DNA of 64,000 bases from an uncultured Psychroserpens sp. (GTDB taxonomy: Bacteria > Bacteroidota > Bacteroidia > Flavobacteriales > Flavobacteriaceae): the NCBI RefSeq assembly GCF_947500255.1, contig NZ_CANMRL010000003.1, forward strand, positions 496,001 through 560,000, in the 5' to 3' direction. A program made the position numbers and the translations under genes. The stretch's first letter is position 1. The number at the start of each line of letters is the position of its first letter. The notes beneath the pieces are model-generated. The model made no database searches. It saw only the letters and a program-made list of their open reading frames with translations, and was not told where the DNA came from. Shown here in pieces: positions 25,609 to 34,655 of the stretch.

Positions 25609-25899
25609 CTATTTTGTTGTCGCTGGAGCATTTAACTTTCTACTTATTTCCATAGAAATTGCAGAACGTTCAAATTTTATTTTTCCAGCTAGTGTTTCAA
25701 TTACACAGCTATTGTCTTTATCATTGATATCAACTACTTTACCGTGCATTCCACTTTTAGTTACAACTTTATCACCTCTTTTTAATGCAGCGGCAAACGC
25801 TTTTTCTTGTTTTGCTCTTTTCATTTGCGGTGCGATCATAAAGAAATACACCACAGCAAACATTAAAATAAAAGGCAGAAAATCTCCAATTGATCCCAT
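25609..25899 (-). CDS. yajC: Preprotein translocase subunit YajC
   Basis: 96 residues. One membrane helix (FILMFAVVYFFMIAP) then a basic stretch (QMKRAKQEKAFAAAL) and the small beta domain GDKVVTKSGMHGKVVDI. It is part of the SecDF-YajC complex that helps export through SecYEG. It starts three bases after the DUF1573 gene, so they are co-transcribed, a common Bacteroidota pair. Confidence 0.95.
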   Translation of the reverse strand: MGSIGDFLPFILMFAVVYFFMIAPQMKRAKQEKAFAAALKRGDKVVTKSGMHGKVVDINDKDNSCVIETLAGKIKFERSAISMEISRKLNAPATTK

Positions 25900-25902
25900 A
25901 AA

Positions 25903-26403
25903 TTATTTTCCTACAGGTTTAATTGCAGCTGAACCAGCTTTTTTGTTTGCAGCATTTGGATCTGGTTGTACAAAAGCTTTAATTTTAACTACTTCAGAAC
26001 CTTTTTCAGTATTTGTAGTTAACGTAATAGATTTTTGTACTTGGTTAGTTCCTTTTCCGTTGAATTTTACAGTAAACTCAGCAGACTCTCCTGGAGCTAA
26101 AGGATCTCTGTTCCAATCTGAAGGTACAGTACATCCACAAGTACTCTTAATATTACTAACAACTAAAGGTGTTTTTCCTGTGTTAGTGTATTTAAATTTT
26201 GTTTCAACTGCAGTACCATTTACGATTGTACCAAAGTCATGCTCAGTTTCGTCAAAAGAAATTACTGGATAATCTTGAGATTTTGCATCTCTCTCTGCAG
26301 CCGATGCTACATTATCAGAATTAATCTTTGCTGTTGCATCTTCTTTACAAGATGTGAAAGCCACTAAACATAATGCGCTTAACGCTAAAATTGCTTTTTT
26401 CAT
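25903..26403 (-). CDS. DUF1573 lipoprotein
   Basis: 166 residues from ATG 26403. Signal peptide with lipobox LVAFTSC (Cys20), then a single DUF1573 (ASH/MSP-like beta sandwich): FDETEHDFGTIVNGTAVETKF, shown by HDFGTI, then STCGCTVPSDW and PGESAEFTVKF. Bacteroidota have many such lipoproteins; the role is unknown, possibly envelope folding or binding. An in-frame upstream start (26442) would add a 13-residue extension before the signal peptide and is rejected. TACATTTG (-7) lies 36 bases upstream. Confidence 0.9.
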   Translation of the reverse strand: MKKAILALSALCLVAFTSCKEDATAKINSDNVASAAERDAKSQDYPVISFDETEHDFGTIVNGTAVETKFKYTNTGKTPLVVSNIKSTCGCTVPSDWNRDPLAPGESAEFTVKFNGKGTNQVQKSITLTTNTEKGSEVVKIKAFVQPDPNAANKKAGSAAIKPVGK

Positions 26404-26439
26404 TGCTATGATTTTTAAATTATTGTTGATTCGAGAAGC

Positions 26440-26447
26440 CAAATGTA
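26440..26447 (-). promoter_or_regulatory. -7 box of the DUF1573-yajC operon (TACATTTG)
   Basis: TAnnTTTG match on the minus strand, 36 bases upstream of ATG 26403. No -33 TTG at standard spacing. Confidence 0.45.
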
Positions 26448-26528
26448 CTAATTATTTCATCTAATTAAAATTTTTAGTGCATTTTCAAAGAAAACATTAA
26501 CAGTCTATAGCCTGTAAAACCTAGAAAC

Positions 26529-27473
26529 TTAGAGTAAGCCTCTACCTATTTTATTTAATTTCCCTTCAGATGTGTATTCTTTTATGATTTTATCTAAAAT
26601 ACCATTAATGAAGTTACTACTCTTTGGTGTTGAATATTCTTTAGCAATTTCCAAATACTCATTAATAGTTACTTTTATTGGTATAGATGGAAATTTTTGA
26701 AACTCACAAATAGCCATTTGCATTAAAACAGTATCTATTTGAGTGATACGCTCTGCATCCCAGTTTTTTGTTTTTAGCGCTATTTCATTACTAAAAGTTC
26801 CTTGATTCAATATTGTCTTTTTAAGCAAATCAACGCCAAAGTCTCTATCTTCTAAATCTTTGAATAATTTAGGTGTAAAGAATTTCCCTTCAGAAGACAC
26901 TTTAACTTTCTTAAACAATTTTAGAATGGAGGTATTTACAACTGGTAAATCGTCTAACCATGTGATTCGTTTATCTTCAAAGTAATCATACAATTTATCA
27001 TTAGGCGCAATGATTTCGGTAAATATATCAATAACAAAATCTTTATCCTCTTTAAAAGTAGACGTCTTAGTAGACATATAATCTTTATAAATATCACTTT
27101 CTAAAATGGCTTTAAAAATGACATCGATATATTCAAAATCTAAATACCAAGGGTTTTCTTTTTGATTTTCTAAATGCTCCTGTAACGCTTCATTAGAATT
27201 GAGTAGCTCCAACACTTCATTATTAACAAACTTAGCATTTGGATTCTTTTCTTCTTGAGTAGCTAAAAACTTTTTTTGTGATTTCTCTAATCTGTCCTTA
27301 GACTTTTTATGTACTTCAGCCAATAATGCCAATTGAGCCAAAAACAGATCATACATACTATCTAGACTTTTCAGTAGAAATTTTTCATAGGCTTTAATAT
27401 TATCACTCTCACTTCCTTTTGAAGCGTAAAGTGTTTGCATAACCTTTATACGAATGTGACGTCTATTTAACAT
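26529..27473 (-). CDS. nusB: Transcription antitermination factor NusB (long Bacteroidota form)
   Basis: 314 residues, about twice the length of enteric NusB. The C-terminal 140 residues contain the NusB fold (LKKTILNQGTFSNEIALKT, WDAERITQIDTVLMQMAICEF, IPIKVTINEYLEIAKEYSTPKSSNFINGILDKI in part). The N-terminal half begins RRHIRIKVMQTLYAS, the usual first NusB helix, followed by an inserted Lys/Glu-rich helical region typical of the phylum. With NusE/S10 it supports antitermination of rRNA transcription. The leader carries a 12-bp hairpin directly after a -7 box. Confidence 0.93.
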   Translation of the reverse strand: MLNRRHIRIKVMQTLYASKGSESDNIKAYEKFLLKSLDSMYDLFLAQLALLAEVHKKSKDRLEKSQKKFLATQEEKNPNAKFVNNEVLELLNSNEALQEHLENQKENPWYLDFEYIDVIFKAILESDIYKDYMSTKTSTFKEDKDFVIDIFTEIIAPNDKLYDYFEDKRITWLDDLPVVNTSILKLFKKVKVSSEGKFFTPKLFKDLEDRDFGVDLLKKTILNQGTFSNEIALKTKNWDAERITQIDTVLMQMAICEFQKFPSIPIKVTINEYLEIAKEYSTPKSSNFINGILDKIIKEYTSEGKLNKIGRGLL

Positions 27474-27496
27474 GTTTCCAAAGAGCTAATAATTAA

Positions 27497-27526
27497 CAAA
27501 GCGAAAGATTACTGTCTTTCGCTTTG
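27497..27526 (-). terminator. 12-bp hairpin between the leucine-type dehydrogenase and nusB
   Basis: CAAAGCGAAAGA and TCTTTCGCTTTG pair perfectly around a 6-base loop. On the minus strand it is followed by TTAATTATT, a poor U-tract. It may end read-through from the dehydrogenase gene or act as a leader structure of nusB. Confidence 0.6.
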
Positions 27527-27534
27527 CAAAAATA
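27527..27534 (-). promoter_or_regulatory. -7 box of nusB (TATTTTTG), touching the hairpin
   Basis: Exact TAnnTTTG on the minus strand, ending where the hairpin stem begins. A transcript starting here would lack part of the 5' arm of the hairpin. No -33 TTG seen. Confidence 0.45.
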
Positions 27535-27577
27535 CTATTATTTTAAAGGTATAAAAATATTTAAATGGGGATTTCGG

Positions 27578-28681
27578 TTATTTTCCTTGTTCTTTTTTTC
27601 TTGTTTCTATGCGATCTTTTGCGATCCTTAATGCTGAAACATTTGTAGTTACGTTATTTTGTTTCGCTCCTTCAAAGATTTCTAAAGTTGTATTATAGAT
27701 ATTTTCTGTTTTACGAATAATTTCCTGTTTTCCGTAATTTTCTAATTCTGCATAAACATTAATAATACCTCCAGCATTAATTAAGAAATCTGGAGCATAT
27801 AGAATACCTCTATCTTGAAGCATTCTTCCGTGTTTTGACTCGTCAGCTAATTGATTATTTGCTGCTCCTGCAATAATATCAGCACGTAGTTTATTAATCG
27901 TATCATCATTAATTGTTGCTCCAAGAGCACAAGGTGCATAAATATCCATAGATTCACTATAAATATCATTTCCCTTATAAATGGCAACATTATACTTTGA
28001 GCTAACCTCTTCTAAACGCTCTTGATTTATATCAGCAATTGTAACATTAGCTCCTTCGTTTGTTAAATGTTCAACCAATGATTCACCTACATGACCAATA
28101 CCTTGAACAAATACAGACTTATCTTCAAGTATATCACTTCCATATTTAAATTTAGCAGCTGCTTTCATTCCCATAAAGACACCATAAGCTGTTATAGGCG
28201 AAGGATTTCCAGCACCTCCTTTACTTTCAGAAATACCTGTAACGTAAGGTGTTACTTCTCTTACTGTATCCATATCAGCTGTAGTCATTCCAACATCTTC
28301 AGCAGTAATGTATCGTCCACTCAAAGAATGTACAAATTCACCAAATTTTCGCATTAATTCTGGTGTCTTTTGTGTTTTAGCATCACCAATAATGACTGCC
28401 TTACCTCCTCCTAGATTAAGTCCAGTTATTGCCGATTTAAACGTCATACCTCGAGACAATCTTAGTACATCATTAAGAGCTTCCCATTCATTATTATAAG
28501 CCCACATTCTTGTCCCTCCTAATGCAGGTCCCAAAACTGTATTGTGTATACCAATTATTGCTTTTAATCCAGTATCTTTGTCGTTGCAAAACACGATTTG
28601 TTCGTGATTATCAAAAGATAATTGCCCAAAAACTGGATCTATTTTTGAAAGTTCCTTAGAACTGATAAGGTCTGATGTCAT
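27578..28681 (-). CDS. Leu/Phe/Val/Glu-family amino acid dehydrogenase (leucine dehydrogenase type)
   Basis: 367 residues. NAD-dependent oxidative deamination of a branched-chain amino acid. The glycine loop and catalytic Lys region (GPALGGTRMWAY, RGMTFKSAITGLNLGGGKAVI), the Asp-containing TAEDVGMTTADM and the Rossmann loop VQGIGHVGESL are all typical of leucine dehydrogenase (about 360 residues). Leu versus Val or Phe preference cannot be settled here. It has a full promoter and a leader with an 8-base inverted repeat. HMG-CoA lyase, the last leucine-breakdown step, is in the same window. Confidence 0.92.
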   Translation of the reverse strand: MTSDLISSKELSKIDPVFGQLSFDNHEQIVFCNDKDTGLKAIIGIHNTVLGPALGGTRMWAYNNEWEALNDVLRLSRGMTFKSAITGLNLGGGKAVIIGDAKTQKTPELMRKFGEFVHSLSGRYITAEDVGMTTADMDTVREVTPYVTGISESKGGAGNPSPITAYGVFMGMKAAAKFKYGSDILEDKSVFVQGIGHVGESLVEHLTNEGANVTIADINQERLEEVSSKYNVAIYKGNDIYSESMDIYAPCALGATINDDTINKLRADIIAGAANNQLADESKHGRMLQDRGILYAPDFLINAGGIINVYAELENYGKQEIIRKTENIYNTTLEIFEGAKQNNVTTNVSALRIAKDRIETRKKEQGK

Positions 28682-28698
28682 TTGAATTTAGATTAAGT

Positions 28699-28723
28699 CT
28701 ATTTTACATTATACATAAAATAG
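28699..28723 (-). repeat. Inverted repeat in the leader of the leucine-type dehydrogenase gene
   Basis: CTATTTTA and TAAAATAG, perfect 8-base arms, 9-base spacer, between the -7 box and the ATG. Candidate operator or hairpin. Confidence 0.4.
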
Positions 28724-28727
28724 CGTG

Positions 28728-28758
28728 CAAAAATAACTCAATATTGGAGTATTAGCAA
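28728..28758 (-). promoter_or_regulatory. Promoter of the leucine-type dehydrogenase gene (TTG-N20-TATTTTTG)
   Basis: Minus strand: TTG at 28758-28756, 20-base spacer, TATTTTTG at 28735-28728. Leader about 45 bases. Confidence 0.7.
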
Positions 28759-28811
28759 AAATTAAGACGTTAAAATGTCAAATTGCTAAAAATCAAGCCT
28801 CGAAATAGTAA

Positions 28812-30566
28812 ATGAAAGAACTAAAACATATTAATAAATATTTCTATAAGTATAGAAGTCGACTTCTATTAGGTATTTTAATAACAATTGGCGCAAAAAT
28901 ATTTGCATTGTTTATGCCTAGATTTATAGGTAAGGCAATTACTGTTATTTCTAAAGCTAATAAAGATGAGATTTCAGAAGTTGTTTTTAGAGAACAATTG
29001 ACATTAAATATTCTATATATTATTGGTGCTGCCATTATCACTGGAATATTTACATTTTTAATGCGTCAAACCATCATTAATGTGTCACGATATATTGAGT
29101 ATGATTTAAAAAATGAGATCTATAAACAATACCAAAATCTGTCATTAAATTTTTATAAGGCTAATAGAACTGGTGATTTGATGAATCGAATTAGTGAAGA
29201 TGTTGGAAAAGTTCGTATGTATTGCGGACCAGCTATCATGTATACTATAAATACTATTACACTGTTTATTGTTGCATTAATCTATATGCTAAGTGTTGCT
29301 CCTAAATTGACGCTTTACACTGTATTACCTCTTCCAGTTTTGTCGTTTATCATTTACAAGTTGAGTAGGGTTATTAATAAACGTAGTCGTATTGTTCAAG
29401 AATACTTATCACATTTATCTACGTATACACAAGAATCCTTTAGCGGAATTTCGGTAATCAAATCCTATGGTATAGAAAAAGATAATTTTGATGAGTTTAA
29501 TAAACTCTCAGAAGAGAGCAAACAAAAGCAAATTGATCTCACCAAAGTACAAGCCTTATTTTTCCCTTCTATGATATTGCTCATAGGTGTGAGTAACATT
29601 CTAGTCGCCTATATTGGTGGTATGCAATACATTAATGGGGAAATTGAAGAAATAGGAACTATTGCAGAGTTTTTGATCTATGTAAATATGTTAACATGGC
29701 CTGTTGCAACTGTAGGTTGGGTGACTAACTTAGTTCAACAAGCTGAAGCCTCTCAAAAACGTATCAATGAGTTTTTAAAACAAGAACCAGAAATCAAAAA
29801 TAATAATGACACACCATCAGAAATTAATGGAATTATCGATTTCGATAAGGTAACCTACATCTATCCAGATACCAACATTAAAGCTCTTGATGAAGTAAGT
29901 TTCTCTCTCAAAAAAGGAGAAACTTTGGCCATACTTGGCAAAACAGGATCTGGAAAATCTACAATTCTAGATTTAATTGGAAGACTTTATGATACTCAAG
30001 AAGGTCAAATTTCTATAGATGGCACACCAATAGATCAAATTCATTTAAAAAGTTTGCGCGATCATATTGGATATGTTCCACAGGATGCTTTTTTATTTTC
30101 TGATACCATTGAAAACAATATTAAATTTGGGAATGAAGATGCCACTGAACAAGAAATAATCACCGCTGCAAAATATGCCGATGTACACAAAAACATTTTA
30201 AACTTTAACGAAGGTTATCAAACAAAATTAGGTGAACGAGGTATTACCTTATCTGGTGGACAAAAGCAACGTATCTCTATTGCGAGAGCTATTATCAAAA
30301 CTCCAGAAATTATGTTATTTGACGATTGTCTATCGGCTGTCGATACTGAAACTGAAGAAAAAATACTAACCAGTCTTCGTGAAATTTCCCAAGGAAAAAC
30401 AACTATAATCGTAAGTCACCGTGTATCCTCTGCTAAAGATGCAGATAAAATTATTGTATTAGAAGATGGTAAAATCATTCAAGATGGAACTCACGAATCC
30501 TTAGTAAACACAGATGGTTACTATAAAGAGCTTTACTTAAAACAGCTCAGTACAAAAGAATTATAA
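28812..30566 (+). CDS. ABC exporter, fused membrane and ATPase domains (MsbA/MdlB-like)
   Basis: 584 residues, a half-size exporter. Six membrane helices lie in about residues 15-310; the ATPase domain follows with Walker A LGKTGSGKST (about 377-386), Q-loop YVPQDAFLFSD, signature LSGGQKQRISIARA and Walker B IMLFDDCLSAVD. The residue after Walker B Asp is Asp then Cys, where the catalytic Glu normally follows; the sequence FDDC suggests the Glu is replaced by Asp, which lowers ATPase in some half-exporters that act as heterodimers. Substrate unknown (lipid, drug or peptide). Confidence 0.93.
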   Translation: MKELKHINKYFYKYRSRLLLGILITIGAKIFALFMPRFIGKAITVISKANKDEISEVVFREQLTLNILYIIGAAIITGIFTFLMRQTIINVSRYIEYDLKNEIYKQYQNLSLNFYKANRTGDLMNRISEDVGKVRMYCGPAIMYTINTITLFIVALIYMLSVAPKLTLYTVLPLPVLSFIIYKLSRVINKRSRIVQEYLSHLSTYTQESFSGISVIKSYGIEKDNFDEFNKLSEESKQKQIDLTKVQALFFPSMILLIGVSNILVAYIGGMQYINGEIEEIGTIAEFLIYVNMLTWPVATVGWVTNLVQQAEASQKRINEFLKQEPEIKNNNDTPSEINGIIDFDKVTYIYPDTNIKALDEVSFSLKKGETLAILGKTGSGKSTILDLIGRLYDTQEGQISIDGTPIDQIHLKSLRDHIGYVPQDAFLFSDTIENNIKFGNEDATEQEIITAAKYADVHKNILNFNEGYQTKLGERGITLSGGQKQRISIARAIIKTPEIMLFDDCLSAVDTETEEKILTSLREISQGKTTIIVSHRVSSAKDADKIIVLEDGKIIQDGTHESLVNTDGYYKELYLKQLSTKEL

Positions 30567-30639
30567 TTTTTGTTGTTTACTAACCTTTTTTTTTAGATTT
30601 TTGATGCACAATCAAACAAAAAAATAAAAAAAAATAGCT

Positions 30640-31047
30640 ATGAGTGATCACGGAATGATGGAAAAAGAGGAAATATTTTCAAAAGTATTGCGAGCAGGAA
30701 GAAGAACCTACTTTTTTGATGTTCGAGCAACTAAAGCTGGAGATTATTACCTTACCATCACAGAAAGTAAAAAATTTACTAACGACGACGGATCGTTTCA
30801 CTACAAAAAACACAAAATCTATTTGTATAAAGAAGATTTTTCTGAATTCAATGAGATTTTAAGAGAAATGACCGATTACATAATCGCGGAAAAGGGAGAT
30901 GAAGTGATTAGTGAACGTCATCAAAAAGATTTTAAGAAAGAAGACTATTCATCAAATACTAATGATGACATAGCTAAAGACGAAGAATCTACTTCAGATT
31001 CAGAATCTGCTGAAAAGTTTACAGACATCAATTTTGAAGACATCTAA
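30640..31047 (+). CDS. PUR-domain (DUF3276) nucleic-acid-binding protein
   Basis: 135 residues. Contains one PUR repeat at about 5-85: EEIFSKVLRAGRRTYFFDVR, then KAGDYYLTITESKKF and FHYKKHKIYLYKEDF, the strands that hold single-stranded DNA or RNA in PUR-alpha homologues. The tail (about 100-135) is acidic (DDIAKDEESTSDSESAEKF). Family members in Bacteroidota are dimeric and bind nucleic acids; the target is unknown. A strong terminator follows. Confidence 0.9.
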   Translation: MSDHGMMEKEEIFSKVLRAGRRTYFFDVRATKAGDYYLTITESKKFTNDDGSFHYKKHKIYLYKEDFSEFNEILREMTDYIIAEKGDEVISERHQKDFKKEDYSSNTNDDIAKDEESTSDSESAEKFTDINFEDI

Positions 31048-31071
31048 ATCCCATTTTTGTTAAATTATACT

Positions 31072-31102
31072 AAACCGCTATTCTAAGACTAGCGGTTTTT
31101 TT
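31072..31102 (+). terminator. Terminator of the PUR-domain gene
   Basis: AAACCGCTA, nine-base loop, TAGCGGTTT followed by more T. 25 bases after the stop and 29 before the next ATG. Confidence 0.9.
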
Positions 31103-31130
31103 ATTTTTATAATCTAATCTAAACCATAAT

Positions 31131-33629
31131 ATGAGACTAACTATCCTCCTACTTGTTTTAAGCTACTTCCAGCTTAATGCACAATCAAAACCTGATCTAT
31201 CATATTACCTTCCGCAAAACACAACATACAACCAAAGTATTCCAACACCTGAATCTGTCATAGGTCACCAAGTTGGAGAATGGCATATTACGCATGATAA
31301 GTTGGTGCAGTATATGCGTGCTCTAGCAGCTGCATCTGATAGAATTAGTATTGAAGATAGAGGAACAACATTTGAAGGTCGACCGCTGCTTCTACTAACA
31401 ATAACATCACCTACAAATCACAACAATCTTGAAACAATTAGACAAACGCATATAGCATCTACCGAAAACAATACCGTAGACACCAATAACATGCCAATTG
31501 TTATTTATCAAGGCTTTTCAATTCATGGAAATGAAGCTAGTGGTTCTAATGCCTCAATGCTAGCTGCTTACCATTTAGCTGCTGCACAAAGTAATGATGT
31601 TAAAGACCTATTGGACAATGCTGTTATTTTATTTGACCCTTCGTTGAATCCTGATGGACTGCAACGTTTTGCTTATTGGGCAAATACTAATAAAAGCAAC
31701 AACTTAAATCCAGACCCAAACGATAGAGAATATCGTGAAGTGTGGCCAGGTGGACGAACTAATCACTACTGGTTTGACATGAATCGGGATTGGTTGCCTG
31801 TTCAGTTGCCAGAATCTCGTGCACGAATAGCGAGTTTCCATAAATGGTTACCAAATATTCTAACCGATCATCATGAAATGGGAACCAATGCCAGTTTCTT
31901 TTTCCAACCCGGAATTCCGTCACGTACACATCCTTTGACACCAAAATTAAACCAAGAGTTGACAAAGAGTATAGGTAATTATCATGCCAAAGCGTTTGAT
32001 AAAATAGGGTCACTGTATTACACCGAAGAAAGCTTTGACGATTTTTACTACGGAAAAGGATCAACCTTCCCAGATATAAATGGAGGTATTGGAATCTTAT
32101 TTGAACAAGCCAGTTCTCGTGGGCATATCCAAGAAAGTGCAAACGGTATATTAACCTTTCCTTTTACAATCAGAAATCAATTTACAGCTGCTTTATCTAC
32201 ACTCGAAGCAGGAAAAAACATGAGGCAAGAAATACTTCAATACCAGCATGATTTTTATAAAAATGCAAGAAAAGAAGCGTCTAAAGAAAATGGAAAAGGA
32301 ATCGTTTTTGGAGACGAAAAGGATGCTGCTAAAACCTATCATCTCGCCGAAATATTGAAACGTCACAGAATTGATTTTCACGAGATTAAAAGTGATTTCA
32401 CGACTAATGGTAAACGCTTCAAAAAAGGCTACGCCTATATCATTCCGAAGAATCAAAAAAATACACGCTTGATTAACGCAATGTTTGAAAAACGCACCAA
32501 ATTTCAAGATAGTTTGTTTTACGATGTTTCTGCTTGGACATTTCCACTCGCATTTGGATTGGATTATGCTGAAGGGATTTCTACTTCAAACGCAGGAGCT
32601 AAAGTAGAAAAACTTAGCATGCGCTCTGGTGTTGTTTCAGCAAAAAGCAACTACGCTTACCTCATGGAATGGCATGAATATTATTCGCCAAAGGCCTTAA
32701 ACAAAATTTTAGAAAGTGGGCTACGTGCTAAAGTAGGTATGAAGCAATTTTCAATGAATGGAAAAACCTATGATTACGGAACCATATTAATTCCTATTCA
32801 AAATCAAAAGAAGTCCGCCGATCAACTTTACAGCTTCCTTCAAAAAGTTGCTGCAGACTGCCATATTAATATTGATGCTGTTAATACAGGATTAACTGAA
32901 GGTATAGACTTGGGAAGTAATCAATTTAGAGCATTAACACAACCTAAAGTCGCTATCATTGTTGGTGATGGTATTCGCAGTTATGATGCCGGTGAAATAT
33001 GGCATTTATTTGATCAACGTTACGACATGCGCTTGACCAAACTCGATACAAGATCATTAAGTCGTGTGAACCTTAGTAGATACAATACAATCATTTTACC
33101 AAGTGGTTCGGTGAGTGCTACTAAACAATTAAAGGAATGGGTTCAAAATGGCGGTACACTCATTGGATACCGAAGCGCCTTAAACTGGTTAAAGCGAAAT
33201 GAGTTTATTAAATTGGATTTTAAAAAAATGGAACGCCAAGCTACAGATATTTCTTTTGAACAACGCGGTAATTTTAATGGCGCTCAGGTAGTTGGAGGTG
33301 CAATTTTTGAAGCTGAACAAGATCGTTCTCATCCAATAAATTTTGGATATAAAAATGATAGAATAGCATTATTTAGAAATAACACTATGTTTATGAAAGC
33401 TGATAAACAGAGTTATAATAATCCGATAAGATACACTAAAACACCTTTATTAAGTGGTTATATCTCGAAACCTAACTTAGATAGTTTATCATTGACCGTT
33501 CCGTTTAAAGTTAATCGATTAGGCGGTGGTAATGTTGTTGTGTTTACAGATAATACTAATTTTAGAGCATTTTGGTACGGCACAAATAAACTTATGATGA
33601 ATGCCATATTCTTTAGAGAAGAACTATAG
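31131..33629 (+). CDS. Secreted M14-family zinc carboxypeptidase-like protein
   Basis: 832 residues with a signal peptide (LTILLLVLSYFQLNAQS). The M14 catalytic domain spans about 50-360: HGNEASG gives the zinc ligands His and Glu, ILTDHHEMG follows with the third His region, FDMNRDW is the Asn-Arg substrate motif, and GGIGILFEQAS carries the catalytic Glu. The C-terminal 450 residues have beta domains and a class-I-glutamine-amidotransferase-like fold (KVAIIVGDGIRSYDAGEIWH). No T9SS sorting domain is present. Probably periplasmic peptide or peptidoglycan processing. Its last six bases overlap the acyltransferase gene end to end. Confidence 0.9.
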   Translation: MRLTILLLVLSYFQLNAQSKPDLSYYLPQNTTYNQSIPTPESVIGHQVGEWHITHDKLVQYMRALAAASDRISIEDRGTTFEGRPLLLLTITSPTNHNNLETIRQTHIASTENNTVDTNNMPIVIYQGFSIHGNEASGSNASMLAAYHLAAAQSNDVKDLLDNAVILFDPSLNPDGLQRFAYWANTNKSNNLNPDPNDREYREVWPGGRTNHYWFDMNRDWLPVQLPESRARIASFHKWLPNILTDHHEMGTNASFFFQPGIPSRTHPLTPKLNQELTKSIGNYHAKAFDKIGSLYYTEESFDDFYYGKGSTFPDINGGIGILFEQASSRGHIQESANGILTFPFTIRNQFTAALSTLEAGKNMRQEILQYQHDFYKNARKEASKENGKGIVFGDEKDAAKTYHLAEILKRHRIDFHEIKSDFTTNGKRFKKGYAYIIPKNQKNTRLINAMFEKRTKFQDSLFYDVSAWTFPLAFGLDYAEGISTSNAGAKVEKLSMRSGVVSAKSNYAYLMEWHEYYSPKALNKILESGLRAKVGMKQFSMNGKTYDYGTILIPIQNQKKSADQLYSFLQKVAADCHINIDAVNTGLTEGIDLGSNQFRALTQPKVAIIVGDGIRSYDAGEIWHLFDQRYDMRLTKLDTRSLSRVNLSRYNTIILPSGSVSATKQLKEWVQNGGTLIGYRSALNWLKRNEFIKLDFKKMERQATDISFEQRGNFNGAQVVGGAIFEAEQDRSHPINFGYKNDRIALFRNNTMFMKADKQSYNNPIRYTKTPLLSGYISKPNLDSLSLTVPFKVNRLGGGNVVVFTDNTNFRAFWYGTNKLMMNAIFFREEL

Positions 33630-34655
33630 CTTAACTGAAAGTAAAGCCAGAATAGTTACAATGATAACATATAATAACGCTATTTGAAACTGAAATACTA
33701 AAGATAGTATCAACATAACGACTAGAATAAAAATTGGTACTAAGGATATTGCGATAGCAAACCGGAACGTAGAAGTAAACTCAATTTCAGTAATTTTTGG
33801 CTGAGCTATCTTTTTCCAGATTATATATGGTATAAAGAGACTAATAATCAATAATATCTTAGATAAACGCTTTATTAGATTTGGTTTTACAGTCTCAACC
33901 TTGATACAAGTTTTAAAATCACTTTTAATACATCTATTGACATCCTCAGGCTTAGTGAAGTCAACATTTAAATCTTCAAGCACTTTTAGTGTTGTCTCGT
34001 AATTTTCACTAGGAATATGTGTAGTAAGCTGGGTTAGTTGTTCAAAAATAATGGCCTTGAGTTCTAAAACATTTTTGCTTTTTTCTGTAATAATACCAGA
34101 ATCGATTTCTATGATATTTCCGAAGTTAATCAAGGTAGAATCTGCAAATTGGGTGGCATTCTGAAAATTTAATCCAACAGGAATTAAATGAATTTTCGTG
34201 TTAGGATACTGCTCTAATGTTTCAAAAATAATACGTGTAAATCCCTTGCTTAAAGGCCGGACAGTTCGTTTTAGATTATGACTACCCTCAGGAAAAATAA
34301 CAATAGCATGTTTATTACTTAGCAATTTAGAGCTCTTTGAAAACACCGAATTGTTCTTAGTCAAATTAGACCAACCGTCTCTAATACGATATACAGGAAG
34401 CATCAACAAGCTTTTTAATATCGCACTCACTATTGGTTTATTAAACACACTTGCTCGTGTTAAAAAATATGAGAATCGACCATTCTTAGTGGCAATAAGC
34501 AAGGCATCTAACAACGCATTTTGATGATTCCCCAAAAACAAAACAGCCTCATTTTTTGGGATACGATCAGCATACTTCACTTCTATTTTCTTAAAATAAA
34601 AAAAGAGGCCTAAACGCAAATATGCTCTTATACTATATAACCATAATTGCCTCAC
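33624..34655 (-). CDS. PlsC-type acyltransferase with GTG start
   Basis: 343 residues. Acyltransferase motif I GNHQNALLDALL (NHx4D) at about residues 42-53, FPEGSHN (motif III, EGS) near 119, and VGLNF later, as in 1-acylglycerol-3-phosphate acyltransferases. The C-terminus has two or three hydrophobic helices (KILLIISLFIPYIIW, AIAISLVPIFILVVMLIL). The frame opens with GTG within GTGA, overlapping the symporter stop by four bases, so translation is coupled. Exact acceptor unknown. Confidence 0.88.
   Translation of the reverse strand: MRQLWLYSIRAYLRLGLFFYFKKIEVKYADRIPKNEAVLFLGNHQNALLDALLIATKNGRFSYFLTRASVFNKPIVSAILKSLLMLPVYRIRDGWSNLTKNNSVFSKSSKLLSNKHAIVIFPEGSHNLKRTVRPLSKGFTRIIFETLEQYPNTKIHLIPVGLNFQNATQFADSTLINFGNIIEIDSGIITEKSKNVLELKAIIFEQLTQLTTHIPSENYETTLKVLEDLNVDFTKPEDVNRCIKSDFKTCIKVETVKPNLIKRLSKILLIISLFIPYIIWKKIAQPKITEIEFTSTFRFAIAISLVPIFILVVMLILSLVFQFQIALLYVIIVTILALLSVKL

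Noticed and set aside
30587-30639. T-rich stretch before the PUR-domain gene as a promoter
   Set aside because: TTTTTAGATTTTTGAT resembles but does not match TAnnTTTG; no spacing to a TTG could be defended.
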